Shown here piece after piece: positions 6,894-16,406 of a DNA stretch of 64,000 bases. Within the stretch, counting starts at the first letter, position 1; every line of letters starts with the position of its first letter. Position numbers and translations under genes: made by a program. Where the stretch lies: assembly GCF_000963965.1 (NCBI RefSeq), contig NZ_BAMX01000055.1:154-64153 (forward strand), given 5' to 3'. The DNA is from Acetobacter orientalis (GTDB lineage: Bacteria > Pseudomonadota > Alphaproteobacteria > Acetobacterales > Acetobacteraceae). The notes beneath the pieces are model-generated. The model searched no databases. It had not been told where the DNA came from and saw only the letters and a list, made by a program, of their open reading frames with translations.

Positions 6894-9824
6894 TTACTCC
6901 ATCCATTCCGCAATGTCTGGGCAGGAGCACACAAGGTTGCGGTCTCCGTGCGCGTTATCGATCCGGCTTACTGTCGGCCAATATTTACGGCTTGGGTTTA
7001 CACCGGGTGGAAAGCTGGCCTCTTGCCGGGTGTAGGCATAGTGCCAGTCAGTTGCTGTGACCATGCTGCCAGTATGGGGGGCATGCCGCAGGGCAGAGTG
7101 CTCAGCCGTGAGTTTACCGGCTTCGATTGCACGCACTTCTTCCCGCATGGCCAGCATGGCATCGCAAAAACGGTCTAACTCGGCTTTCCCTTCAGATTCG
7201 GTCGGTTCGATCATGAACGTACCCGCAACCGGAAAGCTGACTGTAGGGGCATGGAAGCCGTAGTCCACCAGCCTTTTAGCCATGTCATCTACCGTAACGC
7301 CCACGCTGTCTTTTATGGGCCGTAGGTCGAGAATACACTCATGCGCCACGCGGCCTTTGGCCCCGCGATACAGCACGGGGTAGGCCCCTGCCAAGCGGCT
7401 TACAATATAGTTGGCATTAAGGATTGCGACCTCGGTTGCGCGTTGCAACCCGTCATCTCCCATAAGGCGGATATACGCCCATGAAATAGGGAGAATAGAT
7501 GCAGAGCCATAAGGGGCTGCACTGACAGCTAACGTTGTGCCCTGTGCTGTGCCTTCTGCCGCAGGGTTACCGGGCAAGAAGGGTTTAAGGTGAGCACGCA
7601 CACCAATTGGCCCCATGCCGGGGCCACCGCCACCGTGGGGAATGCAGAAGGTTTTATGCAGGTTAAAGTGGCTCACATCGCCGCCGTAATCTGCCGGGCG
7701 GGCAAGACCAACCTGTGCGTTCATGTTTGCGCCATCAACATACACCTGCCCTCCGGCCTGGTGCACCAGATCGCAAATTTCGCGCATGCTTTCTTCAAAC
7801 ACGCCGTGGGTGGACGGGTATGTGATCATGACGGCTGAAAGGTCTTGCGCGTGGGTAGCTACTTTTGCGCGCATGTCTTCTAGGTCAATATTACCGCCCG
7901 CATCGCATTTAACCACAACCACTTTCATGCCTGCCATTTGGGCAGAGGCCGGGTTGGTGCCGTGGGCAGAGGCCGGAATAAGGCATACCGTACGGTTGGT
8001 TTGCCCATTGGCACGGTGGTACGCACTAATGGCCAGCAGGCCTGCATACTCACCCTGCGCGCCAGAGTTAGGCTGGAAAGACACTGCATCGTACCCGCTA
8101 ATGGCACATAGCCACTGCTCAAGGTCTGCAAACAGGGCCTGGTAGCCTTTGGTTTGCTCAATTGGGGCAAAGGGGTGCATGTCGCAAAAGCCGGGCCATG
8201 TAATGGGCAGCATTTCGACCGTGGCATTCAGCTTCATGGTACATGAGCCAAGTGGAATCATGGTGCGGTCGAGTGCGAGGTCTTTATCGGCCAAGCGGCG
8301 CAGGTAGCGCAGCATATCTGTTTCAGACTGGCAGGAGCGGAAAACCGGCTGCGTTAAGAAAGCAGACTGGCGCACAAGGCTTGCAGGCAAAGCGCTTGGT
8401 GCAGGTGCCAGTGTTTTGGCCATAGCCTCAACACGGCTTTGCTCGGTGCAAAATGCGCCCCACACCGCAACAATGGTTGCCGGTGTTGTGGTTTCATCTA
8501 GGCTTATGCCAAGGCGGCCATGCCCAGCGTTACGTAGGTTAATACCGGCAGAGCGGGCACGGGCCAGAATATCGGCAGCACCTGCGCCCACCTGTACGGT
8601 AAGCGTGTCAAAAAAATGCTCGGTCTCGACAGTAACACCCAGTGCTTTAAGGCCTGCGGCCAAGGCGGTGGTGAGGCCATGCACACGTTTAGCTATTGCC
8701 GCAAGACCGTCTGGGCCATGATAGACCGCATACATACCCGCAATAACGGCCAGCAAAACCTGTGCTGTGCAAATGTTGGAGGTAGCTTTTTCGCGCCGGA
8801 TATGTTGCTCACGGGTTTGCAGGGCAAGGCGATAAGCAGGGCGGCCCTGACTATCAACCGATACCCCCACCAAACGGCCCGGCAGGTTACGCTTCCAGGC
8901 ATCACGCACGGCCATATAGGCTGCATGCGGGCCACCAAAGCCCATTGGCACGCCAAAACGCTGGGTAGAACCAATAGCAATATCGGCCCCCAACTCACCC
9001 GGTGAGGCCAAAACGGTAAGTGCCAGCGGGTCTGCCGCCATAACGGCAATGGCACCAGCAGCATGCAAGGCATCAATTGCAGTGCGGGGGTCTGCTACGG
9101 TGCCAGTGGTGCCGGGGTATTGAAAGAGTGCGCCAAACACATCAGCCGCAACAAGGTCTGTCTGGGGGCAGCCCACAACCAGCGCAATGCCCAAGGGTTC
9201 GGCCCGGGTTTTGAGCACGGCCAGCGTTTGGGGGTGGCATTCGGCATCGACAAAAAAGGCTGTTGCCTTAGACTTAGCAACACGGTGGGCCATAGCCATG
9301 GCTTCTGCTGCGGCCGTTGCTTCATCGAGCAACGAAGCATTGGCAATATCCAGCCCTGTAAGCTCGGTTATCATGGTCTGGAAATTAAGCAGGGCTTCTA
9401 GGCGGCCTTGGCTAATTTCGGGTTGGTACGGCGTATAGGCCGTGTACCAAGCTGGGTTTTCAAGAATGTTGCGCTGTATAACCGCAGGCAGAACCGTGCC
9501 GTAATACCCCTGCCCGATAAGCGAGGTCATAACCTCATTCTGGCTGGCGAGAGTACGGAGGTGGGCTAACACATCGACCTCGCTCCAGCCGGGACCAATA
9601 CCCATAGGTTTGGTAGCCCGAATAGCTTCTGGCAGCGTTTCCCGCATAAGCGCATCAAGCGAGGGAGCACCTACGGTTGCCAGCATACTTGCCACATCAT
9701 CTGCCGACGGGCCGATATGGCGGGGCACAAAGGTGCCAGCTTCTGGCTTGAGGCCAGCAAAAACGGGCAGAGTATCAACAGAACAGCCAGAACTATGGGC
9801 TGAGCCGGAAGCAAGCGAGAACAT
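6894..9824 (-). CDS. gcvP: Glycine dehydrogenase (decarboxylating), P protein, one-piece form
   Basis: This roughly 976-residue protein is the PLP-dependent P protein of the glycine cleavage system. It decarboxylates glycine and passes the aminomethyl group to lipoyl-GcvH. Both halves of the homodimeric-type enzyme are present: the N-terminal half with [12 protein letters not shown] and [15 protein letters not shown], and the C-terminal half with the PLP lysine in [16 protein letters not shown] near residue 723. The frame is open to 9908, but the ATG at 9824 has AGGA upstream and gives the family N-terminus. It is the last gene of gcvT-gcvH-gcvP, under the glycine riboswitch. Confidence 0.95.
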   Translation of the reverse strand: MFSLASGSAHSSGCSVDTLPVFAGLKPEAGTFVPRHIGPSADDVASMLATVGAPSLDALMRETLPEAIRATKPMGIGPGWSEVDVLAHLRTLASQNEVMTSLIGQGYYGTVLPAVIQRNILENPAWYTAYTPYQPEISQGRLEALLNFQTMITELTGLDIANASLLDEATAAAEAMAMAHRVAKSKATAFFVDAECHPQTLAVLKTRAEPLGIALVVGCPQTDLVAADVFGALFQYPGTTGTVADPRTAIDALHAAGAIAVMAADPLALTVLASPGELGADIAIGSTQRFGVPMGFGGPHAAYMAVRDAWKRNLPGRLVGVSVDSQGRPAYRLALQTREQHIRREKATSNICTAQVLLAVIAGMYAVYHGPDGLAAIAKRVHGLTTALAAGLKALGVTVETEHFFDTLTVQVGAGAADILARARSAGINLRNAGHGRLGISLDETTTPATIVAVWGAFCTEQSRVEAMAKTLAPAPSALPASLVRQSAFLTQPVFRSCQSETDMLRYLRRLADKDLALDRTMIPLGSCTMKLNATVEMLPITWPGFCDMHPFAPIEQTKGYQALFADLEQWLCAISGYDAVSFQPNSGAQGEYAGLLAISAYHRANGQTNRTVCLIPASAHGTNPASAQMAGMKVVVVKCDAGGNIDLEDMRAKVATHAQDLSAVMITYPSTHGVFEESMREICDLVHQAGGQVYVDGANMNAQVGLARPADYGGDVSHFNLHKTFCIPHGGGGPGMGPIGVRAHLKPFLPGNPAAEGTAQGTTLAVSAAPYGSASILPISWAYIRLMGDDGLQRATEVAILNANYIVSRLAGAYPVLYRGAKGRVAHECILDLRPIKDSVGVTVDDMAKRLVDYGFHAPTVSFPVAGTFMIEPTESEGKAELDRFCDAMLAMREEVRAIEAGKLTAEHSALRHAPHTGSMVTATDWHYAYTRQEASFPPGVNPSRKYWPTVSRIDNAHGDRNLVCSCPDIAEWME

Positions 9825-9990
9825 ACGCAACAATTCCTGAAAGGGCAGAAAACAAACCGGCAAGAGGGGCGCGTAGGCCAAGCAGAGCGTTAAAGCCCCC
9901 GCCTGCATACGGCCTGCACATTTTTAAGACCCCCTTACTGTGCGGCGGCCTAAGCCACACAACCGCACAGCAAGCAGGCTAAAGGCTGCG

Positions 9991-10356
9991 TTAGCCCAAA
10001 AATGCCGTGTAAGCGGCAGCATCCATCAAGCCAGAAAGCTGTTCTGGGTTGGTCAGGCGGAATTTAAGGATCCAGCCTTCGCCCTCTGGGTCTGAGCTTA
10101 CGCGGGCGGGGTCATCGGCTAAGGCGGGGTTGCCTTCAAGCACAACGCCATCAACAGGTGCGTAGATGTCTGACGCGGCTTTAACAGATTCAACAACGGC
10201 AACAGATTCGCCAGCCGTTACTTCTGTGCCTGCTTCGCGGCTTTCTACAAAAACCAGTTCGCCCAGTTCTTCTGCGGCGTGTTTGGTAATGCCAACAAAA
10301 GCGGTCTCTCCATCAAGGCGGAGCCATTCATGTTCTTTTGTGAAATACAGGGTCAT
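9991..10356 (-). CDS. gcvH: Glycine cleavage system H protein
   Basis: This 121-residue lipoyl carrier protein shuttles the aminomethyl intermediate between GcvP, GcvT and the L protein. It begins with LYFTKEHEWLRLDGE. The lipoylated Lys lies in AVVESVKAASDIYAPVDG (about residue 58), followed by ALADDPARVSSDPEGEGWI. The open frame runs upstream to 10542 inside gcvT, but the ATG at 10356 marks the conserved start. It lies 70 bases after gcvT and 166 bases before gcvP. Confidence 0.95.
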   Translation of the reverse strand: MTLYFTKEHEWLRLDGETAFVGITKHAAEELGELVFVESREAGTEVTAGESVAVVESVKAASDIYAPVDGVVLEGNPALADDPARVSSDPEGEGWILKFRLTNPEQLSGLMDAAAYTAFLG

Positions 10357-10426
10357 TGGTGTGCTACTCCGTAAGGATAATTTTAAAATATGACGGGAAA
10401 AACAAACAGTTTGCGATGCCGTAGAC

Positions 10427-11563
10427 TTAGCGTTTGAAACGTGCTGGCACAAAAGGCAGGGCCACCACCGTTGCCGCAACAGCCCGGCCGCGTAGCTCTG
10501 CAAAAACCGGGGTTTGCGGGGCAGCGTGTGACAGCGCGACATACCCCATAGCCACTGGCCCTTCTACCGTTGGGCCAAATGCGCCAGAGGTGACGCGGCC
10601 TAGGCCCTCTTGCAATGTGGCATCGGCACATAAGGGCGCATTGTGGCGGACTGGAGCGCGGCCTTCTGGGCGTAGGCCCACGCGGCGGCGCGTCACACCC
10701 GTTTCAAGCTCTTGCAGAATAACCTCTGCCCCCGGAAAACCGCCTTCACGCTTGCCACCCCGGCGGCGCGTTTTTTGAATAGACCATTCAAGTGCAGCTT
10801 CAACCGGCGTTGTGGTTTCATCAATATCTGAGCCGTACAGGCACAAACCCGCCTCAAGGCGTAAACTGTCGCGCGCGCCAAGGCCAATAAGCTTAACGGC
10901 TGGGTGCTCAAGCAATTTACGCGCCACGCGGGAGGCATCCATGGCGGGCACGGAAATTTCAAACCCGTCTTCACCCGTATAACCAGAGCGCGAGATAACG
11001 CAGCTTGCGCCATCTACATCAAGCTCACGCACGTCCATAAAGGCCATGTCGGCCACTTCTGGTGCCAAGGTTGCAAGGGCAAGTTCGGCCTCTGGGCCTT
11101 GCAGGGCAAGCAGGGCGCGTTCTTCTAGGGGTTCTACAAGGCAGTCTGCGGCAAGTTCGTTTTGCAGCAAGGCAATATCTTGCGCTTTGCAGGCGGCATT
11201 AACCACCAACACCAAAGTATCATCAAGGCGGGCCACCATCAGGTCATCTAAAATGCCGCCTTGTGCGTTGGTAAACTGGGTATAACGCTGCCGCCCGTTT
11301 TTAAGAGATACAATATCGGCTGGCACAAGGCGCTCGAGCGCCAGAGCGCTATCTTCTACCCCGCCAGAGCGGGCTATGAGCTTAACCTGCCCCATATGAG
11401 AGACATCAAACAAGCCTGCATGCTCACGCACATGGCGGTGCTCGGCCATAATGCCCTCTGCATACTGCAAGGGCATGGCGTAGCCTGCAAACGGCACCAT
11501 TTTGCCGCCAGCCTCTTCATGAAGGGAATAAAGGGGAGTGTGTAGTAAAGAGTCAGTGCTCAT
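10427..11563 (-). CDS. gcvT: Glycine cleavage system aminomethyltransferase (T protein)
   Basis: This 378-residue T protein transfers the one-carbon unit from aminomethyl-GcvH to tetrahydrofolate. It has the folate-binding GcvT domain (GLFDVSHMGQVKL, RYTQFTNAQGGILDDLMVAR with the catalytic Asp region, SRSGYTGEDGFEISV) and the C-terminal barrel domain (GLRPEGRAPVRHNAPL, GRVTSGAFGPTV). The ATG at 11563 gives MSTDSLLHTPLYSLHEEAGG, the usual start. An upstream TTG extension was rejected. It is the first gene after the glycine riboswitch. Confidence 0.95.
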   Translation of the reverse strand: MSTDSLLHTPLYSLHEEAGGKMVPFAGYAMPLQYAEGIMAEHRHVREHAGLFDVSHMGQVKLIARSGGVEDSALALERLVPADIVSLKNGRQRYTQFTNAQGGILDDLMVARLDDTLVLVVNAACKAQDIALLQNELAADCLVEPLEERALLALQGPEAELALATLAPEVADMAFMDVRELDVDGASCVISRSGYTGEDGFEISVPAMDASRVARKLLEHPAVKLIGLGARDSLRLEAGLCLYGSDIDETTTPVEAALEWSIQKTRRRGGKREGGFPGAEVILQELETGVTRRRVGLRPEGRAPVRHNAPLCADATLQEGLGRVTSGAFGPTVEGPVAMGYVALSHAAPQTPVFAELRGRAVAATVVALPFVPARFKR

Positions 11564-11659
11564 GCACGCCGCCTTGCATAACAAAGGCCGGGGCTGTTGC
11601 ACGTTCTAAAAACTGAGGGTGGCAACAAAACAAATTGAGGGCCCCGGACCAAAGAGGGT

Positions 11660-11828
11660 GGTATCCGTCTGCCCCTTCTGTATGGCTGCCTGAGATCGCT
11701 ATCCCGTCGGCGGGTGCTTACGCACCTCTCTCCAGAAGTTTACTGTGCAGGGTCCTTTTGCCTGAGAGTTTCCGGGGCGGTTGCTCCTTCGGCGCTGGCG
11801 CGTGGCCAGTCTCTCCCTCTGCACAGCA
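11660..11828 (-). promoter_or_regulatory. Tandem glycine riboswitch upstream of gcvTHP
   Basis: On the minus strand the RNA carries two consecutive glycine aptamers. The first (11828 to about 11743) has a closing helix CTGTGCAG/CTGCACAG, then GGGAGAGACTGG, CGCCGAAGGAGCAA and AAACTCTCAGGCAAAAGGAC. The second (about 11733 to 11660) has GGAGAGAGG, CGCCGACGGGATAGC, ATCTCAGGCA and ACAGAAGGGGCAGACGG. These are the hallmark conserved blocks of the family. It lies about 100 bases upstream of gcvT and should switch the operon on with glycine. The expression platform between 11564 and 11659 is not obvious; no clear intrinsic terminator was seen. Confidence 0.93.
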
Positions 11829-11877
11829 AAACCCTGACATCATTACGATGCCAAGTCAATCGGGTAGTATGCTGCCT

Positions 11878-12750
11878 TTAGCCTTCGGCTTTGGGCAGGT
11901 GTTTGGCAATGTAGGGTGGCAGGTTAAACGCCCCAACATGGATTTCTGGTGTCCAATATTGCGTGTTGCCCAAAATACCAGCCTGCTGGGCAAGGGTACG
12001 CACGGTCTCGATGCTCTGGCCAGCCGGGCTTTTGCCTTTAGACGCAATGCCAAGGGTCATGAAGCCACCCACATAAGTTGGCACAGCCGCAACATAGGCT
12101 GAAACCTGCGGGAAGAATTTGGCCCGGCGCACGCTGGTTTCATACAGTTCATCAGCCTGCATGAAAGGCACACCGCACTGGTTTACGATCAGGCCATCTG
12201 CGGTCAGGATTCGCGCACAATGTTGGTAGAAACTGTCTGTAAACAAAACTTCACCCACGCCAATGGGGTCTGTGCTGTCTACAATAATCACATCAAAAGA
12301 GGCATCTGCCGCACGGGCCACATAATCTATGCCATCACCCACAATCACTTCAGCGCGCGGGTTGTTCCAGGCATCGCCAGCAATACCGGGCAGGTGCTGT
12401 TTGGAAAGTTCAATGACAGCACCGTCAATTTCTACCATAACGGCTTTTTCTACGCCGGGGTGTTCAAGCACGCGGCGCAATACACCACCATCACCTGCGC
12501 CAATAATGAGCACAGAGCGGGCTGCACCGTGGGTAAAGAGCGGCACATGTGTAAGCATTTCTTGGTACACAAACTCATCACGCTCGGTAATTTGCACCAC
12601 GCCATCAAGCATGAGCACACGGCCGTGTGAGTCACTTTCGAACACCACAATATCCTGAAACGGACTTTTGGTGCGCGCCAGTTCTTTGGTCACGCGAAAG
12701 CGCTGGCCCCAGTTATCGTAAAGGGTTTCTTCAATCCATTGCTGGGTCAT
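11878..12750 (-). CDS. speE: Spermidine synthase (polyamine aminopropyltransferase)
   Basis: This 290-residue enzyme transfers aminopropyl from decarboxylated S-adenosylmethionine to putrescine. Features are the N-terminal beta domain (WIEETLYDNWGQRF, FQDIVVFES), YQEMLTHVPL, the nucleotide-binding VLIIGAGDGGVLRRVLEH, and the catalytic region VIIVDSTDPIGVGE with its Asp residues. It lies 99 bases after speD, whose product makes the aminopropyl donor, so the pair forms one pathway unit. The ATG at 12750 was chosen over 12771. The glycine riboswitch begins 50 bases beyond its stop. Confidence 0.94.
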   Translation of the reverse strand: MTQQWIEETLYDNWGQRFRVTKELARTKSPFQDIVVFESDSHGRVLMLDGVVQITERDEFVYQEMLTHVPLFTHGAARSVLIIGAGDGGVLRRVLEHPGVEKAVMVEIDGAVIELSKQHLPGIAGDAWNNPRAEVIVGDGIDYVARAADASFDVIIVDSTDPIGVGEVLFTDSFYQHCARILTADGLIVNQCGVPFMQADELYETSVRRAKFFPQVSAYVAAVPTYVGGFMTLGIASKGKSPAGQSIETVRTLAQQAGILGNTQYWTPEIHVGAFNLPPYIAKHLPKAEG

Positions 12751-12849
12751 ATGTCTTTCATCCAAATACACGAACAGGGTCAGGACAGGGCCACCAAAGC
12801 CCTGCCCTGCCCCTGCCGGGACGACAGAATAAAGCGGGGAGAGTGCGCC

Positions 12850-13314
12850 TTAAAGCGCTACACGCCCACGGCGTTGCTCATCCACCTCGACACCTTGCGC
12901 TTGAAACAGGCGCTGCATGACGGGAATGGCAAGGTGCGGGTCGCACGCACCACACATGAAAATATCTACCGCCGCAAAGTTGCGCTCGGGCCATGTGTGA
13001 ATGGAAATATGGCTTTCGGCCAATACAACCACACCAGATACGCCACCGTTAGGCGTAAAATGGTGGAAATGGCTATGCAAAATGGTAGCGCCAGCTGCCA
13101 GTGCGGCTTCGCACAGTGTCCGGTCAATTTTTTCCGGATCATCGAGATTTGTAGCATCCCACAAATCTACGAGCAGATGTGTACCTGCAAATTTCTCGCC
13201 GTCTTTTTCGACGAAGTAATCTTTACGATCATCGTCAGACGAGACCGGAACAGAAGATGCCTGGTTATTGCTCGGGAGTTCCGAGACCATCCCCAGTTGA
13301 GCAAGTGCGTTCAT
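12850..13314 (-). CDS. speD: S-adenosylmethionine decarboxylase proenzyme
   Basis: This 154-residue proenzyme is of the small prokaryotic (SpeH) class. Self-cleavage at the Glu-Ser bond in VLAESHISIHTWPE would convert the Ser to the pyruvoyl cofactor. The partner catalytic residues lie in SHFHHF and in the Cys of FMCGACDPHLA. Compared with minimal class members it has about 35 extra N-terminal residues, acidic and low in complexity, ending in DDDRKDYFVEKDGEKFAG. It is upstream of speE in the same direction. Confidence 0.93.
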   Translation of the reverse strand: MNALAQLGMVSELPSNNQASSVPVSSDDDRKDYFVEKDGEKFAGTHLLVDLWDATNLDDPEKIDRTLCEAALAAGATILHSHFHHFTPNGGVSGVVVLAESHISIHTWPERNFAAVDIFMCGACDPHLAIPVMQRLFQAQGVEVDEQRRGRVAL

Positions 13315-13356
13315 TGACGTACCCCCAAACCAGTAGACAGCCTGTTGGGCGAAAAC

Positions 13357-13437
13357 CGCCCCCTTGGGCCAAGAGGGGGTGTAACTACGTTCTTCTGTTT
13401 TGTATTACAAGCATTTTTTACAAGAAAAAATATTATA
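13357..13437 (-). promoter_or_regulatory. speD leader: candidate promoter -10 and G/C hairpin
   Basis: On the minus strand a perfect TATAAT (13432-13437) lies upstream of speD, although the matching -35 is poor. The leader can form a hairpin from CCCCCTCTTGG with CCAAGGGGG (about 13357-13382), shortly before a G-rich ribosome site. Whether this controls speD cannot be told from sequence. Confidence 0.3.
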
Positions 13438-13469
13438 ATCTTGCACCACAGCCCGAGAACTGAACCATA

Positions 13470-15908
13470 TCAATGCGATGCTGTGGCCGCACCCGCGCTT
13501 TGTAACTGAAGTGTCAACAAGGTATCGCGCTCATGCCCCAAAGTACGGCCCGCAAGCCACCCCTTTAACGTAAGCAGAGTCTGCTTGTCGTGCGCGGCGG
13601 CGGCATCGGTTGCTAAGCGCAGCGCCAAGATTCGTTGTGGCTCATTTAAAGGCCCGCTTTGCGGCAAAGCACGGCTGGCCAAACGCCCCACAACCTGCAC
13701 GGCCTCTGCCCAGCGATGGTCTGCCTCATACAGTTGGCCGCGCAGGTCTAGGCCTGCATCGGTTTCGTCTTTGGCAAGTAGGCTTAGCGCTTTATCGGGC
13801 TCACCCTGCGCTTGGGCTACGCGCGCGCTATCATAGGCTTTGCGGGCGGCCAGGTCTGGCTCTAGGGCCGCAAACGCAATTTGGCCTGTGGCGCGTTGGG
13901 CGGCACTAATATGGCCTTGCAACAAAGCAGCCTGCGCCAAAAGATCTTGCACTTCTGAGCGCGCAAGGGGGCTAGGCTGCATAAGAATAGCTTGCTCAAA
14001 AACTTTTTGTGCTTCAGACGGTTTTTGCAAATTGAGGAGTAATTTTCCGTACCCCGCCAACAATTTGGCTTTCCCTTCGCCATCTGCCACATTTGGCAAG
14101 CATTGGGCCACAAGCTGCACAATTTCTTCTACCGAAAGCCCTTCTGCTGTTTGGGGGGCCAACCCATGCTGCCCGGCTTGTGTGTGCAAGGTACTAAAAA
14201 CAAGCCGATACAAAATTTGCTGGTAAGCCCCGGCCAGTATGTCTTGTGGCATTTCTAGGCTGGGTTTGAGCACCTGCATCTGTGCCAAGGCCGCACGGGG
14301 CTGGTTATTTTGCGCCAGTGCCACTGCCAAACCCAACGTAGCCTGCTGCCGTGGGCCGTTGGGCATTGTGGTTTTGTCTGGCTGTTTCAGCAGTTTTTCG
14401 TAGGCCTCTACAGCCATGTCTGGCGCTATTTGGTCTGTTTCACGCAGCAACCGCACAAGAGCCACCTGCGCAAAGGCTGCAACTGTGGTGTTGGTAGAGG
14501 CTGTCAGGTTTTCAAACGCTACGCGGGCTGTTTCATTTTGCCCATCACGCACTTGGCGTATTGCGCGGGCCAGATCGTAAAACGACCCATCTGGCAGGGT
14601 ATCGAGCCTCTGGCGGGTATCAGGCTGGCCGTAGCGTGCCACAGCCAATGCCACTTGCGGTAAAATATGCTCGCGCAAAGCGGCGGGGTAGTGCGTAAGC
14701 TGTTCTACACCTTGTGCCAGCAGCACTGTTGTTTTTTGGCTGTCTTGCCCAGCATATAAGCCGTATAGGCCCTGCCATACATGCAACTCGGGCCAAGCAT
14801 ACCACCCGCTTTCACTCAAAGGTTGGGCAGCGCCTGGGTTGCCCGCAAGCAGGTTTATAGCCGCACGCACAAAGCGGTTTTCTGGCTTTTCTGGCCCTAT
14901 TGAATACGCGTTTGGAGGTGCAAGAGACGGGCTTGCCCCTTGCAAGCCTTGTGGGGGCGTAACAGGCGGCAAGAGCGTGGCCGCTGCCGTTACATCACCC
15001 TGCGCAAGCGCCATACGGGCGGCAGCAAAGGCCAGAGCCGTTTTTTGGTTTGCGGGGGCCTGTGCCAAACGGTCTGTTGCGGCTTTAAGCTGTGCAACTG
15101 TTGCCTGCGGGGCAGGTTGGCCGTCGGGCGTGCTCAGGCCAAGCCAGAGCCTGTCTTTAGCCGCTGGGCCGAGAGTGTTGGGGAGCGGCAATGGCAGCCC
15201 AACTGGCAGGGGGTTAAAGGCTATGGCCTGTAATACTGGCCCTTGTGGCGTGGGGCTTAGCAGGAGTTGGTCTGAATCTGCGGCAATCACCACGCCTTCA
15301 AGCGAGGGCCGCACCGTATAGCCTATAGCCTGCACCGGCTGCATAATACCGCCCGAAGCACTGCGTGATGTTGCCACCAACAACCGCACCCCAGAAGCCG
15401 GGTCTGGTAAGCTCAGGCATTGCCCGGCTTGTGCCAGCGCAAACCTTACCCCTCCGGCTTCTGGCACAGGGGTAAGACCCACCTTACCGGCACTACGGGG
15501 GGCGGCACTTAGTAACCACCCCTCTTTTTGTTGGGTTAGGTTTAGGTCTGGGTGGCTAGGCAAGTGCACCTGCACCACGGTAGCGTGGTCGAGCAGTGTC
15601 ACGTTAAGCGATGCAAAAAGACCATTACCGCCAGAAGCACGGGCAAGTGCGGGCAGGCGGCGGTCTGCCAGCACAATAAAATCTGGGCCAGACCAAAAGG
15701 CGGCAATGCCTGTGTGCGTATCAAACGGCAGCGCTAAAGAGGCCACACTGTTTGTAGCCCCGCCATTTTGAAGGTGCTCATGCTGCACAGCAACGCGGGG
15801 GGCGGTACTTAACCCATCTACCCCACTTTGTGGCACAGCCCCATATACCACGCCTTGCGCCAGCAAAAGACCCCAAACACCATACGAGAATGTGCGGCAA
15901 GTTTTCAC
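13470..15908 (-). CDS. Large exported tetratricopeptide-repeat protein, function unknown
   Basis: This 812-residue protein begins with a hydrophobic segment (YGVWGLLLAQGVVYGAVP) that fits a signal peptide. About 270 residues of Pro/Gly-rich, beta-like sequence follow, then a mostly helical Ala/Leu-rich region (about residues 290-800) with TPR-like helix pairs such as AKLLAGYGKLLLNLQKPSEA and VARVAQAQGEPDKALSLLAK-type repeats. No enzyme motif was found. It probably acts as a periplasmic scaffold. It stands alone: speD lies 156 bases beyond its stop and a divergent small lipoprotein gene beyond its start. The specific role is unknown. Confidence 0.75.
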   Translation of the reverse strand: MKTCRTFSYGVWGLLLAQGVVYGAVPQSGVDGLSTAPRVAVQHEHLQNGGATNSVASLALPFDTHTGIAAFWSGPDFIVLADRRLPALARASGGNGLFASLNVTLLDHATVVQVHLPSHPDLNLTQQKEGWLLSAAPRSAGKVGLTPVPEAGGVRFALAQAGQCLSLPDPASGVRLLVATSRSASGGIMQPVQAIGYTVRPSLEGVVIAADSDQLLLSPTPQGPVLQAIAFNPLPVGLPLPLPNTLGPAAKDRLWLGLSTPDGQPAPQATVAQLKAATDRLAQAPANQKTALAFAAARMALAQGDVTAAATLLPPVTPPQGLQGASPSLAPPNAYSIGPEKPENRFVRAAINLLAGNPGAAQPLSESGWYAWPELHVWQGLYGLYAGQDSQKTTVLLAQGVEQLTHYPAALREHILPQVALAVARYGQPDTRQRLDTLPDGSFYDLARAIRQVRDGQNETARVAFENLTASTNTTVAAFAQVALVRLLRETDQIAPDMAVEAYEKLLKQPDKTTMPNGPRQQATLGLAVALAQNNQPRAALAQMQVLKPSLEMPQDILAGAYQQILYRLVFSTLHTQAGQHGLAPQTAEGLSVEEIVQLVAQCLPNVADGEGKAKLLAGYGKLLLNLQKPSEAQKVFEQAILMQPSPLARSEVQDLLAQAALLQGHISAAQRATGQIAFAALEPDLAARKAYDSARVAQAQGEPDKALSLLAKDETDAGLDLRGQLYEADHRWAEAVQVVGRLASRALPQSGPLNEPQRILALRLATDAAAAHDKQTLLTLKGWLAGRTLGHERDTLLTLQLQSAGAATASH

Positions 15909-16079
15909 AAAGACAAAACCGTTTCTAAAAAATGCCCTTTATAAAAGGCTGATAGGCTCTCTTTTTGCACCCTTTGCAAAAACTGACAAAGCAAAACCAC
16001 CCCTTTGCCACCAAAGCGCCACGCAACTTTGGTGGGTCTTATAATGTTTGGCTTACACCACAGTACAAGGCACAGAACG

Positions 16080-16250
16080 ATGCATAAAAAACGCTTTCCC
16101 GTTGGTATGGCTTTGCTGCTTTTACCGTTTTTGCTGGCTGGCTGTTACGAAGGCAGGCACCACCACCACCCCCGTGATGGCTACCGCCACACCCGGCACG
16201 ACTATGGGTATTTTCGGGAATATAATGGCCGCCCACCCGGCACCCGTTAA
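16080..16250 (+). CDS. Small His-rich lipoprotein
   Basis: This 56-residue product starts MHKKRFPVGM, continues with a hydrophobic core and has a clear lipobox, FLLAGC, giving a mature peptide of about 34 residues. The mature part is rich in His, Tyr, Arg and Gly (four consecutive His residues plus others), suggesting metal binding or electrostatic contact with the wall. No family is recognised. The longer frame from 16005 was rejected because the lipoprotein signal begins at the ATG at 16080. It is divergent from the TPR gene. Confidence 0.6.
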   Translation: MHKKRFPVGMALLLLPFLLAGCYEGRHHHHPRDGYRHTRHDYGYFREYNGRPPGTR

Positions 16251-16406
16251 CGGCTAAGCGCCCCCATTTAGGTGTATTGCCCTAACACTACCGCTGCCTA
16301 TGCCCCTGCCCTACTGCGGCATAAAAAAACAGGCTGTGCTATGCTTGGCTGGTAGCCAGCGGCGCACAACGCACCCGCGCTACACACGGTATAAAGAGGG
16401 GGCAGC

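Noticed and set aside
7590-9438. Several long plus-strand frames inside gcvP
   Set aside because: They are antisense shadows of a strongly conserved gene and show no family features.
9825-9908. N-terminal extension of gcvP
   Set aside because: A ribosome site and the family N-terminus support the ATG at 9824.
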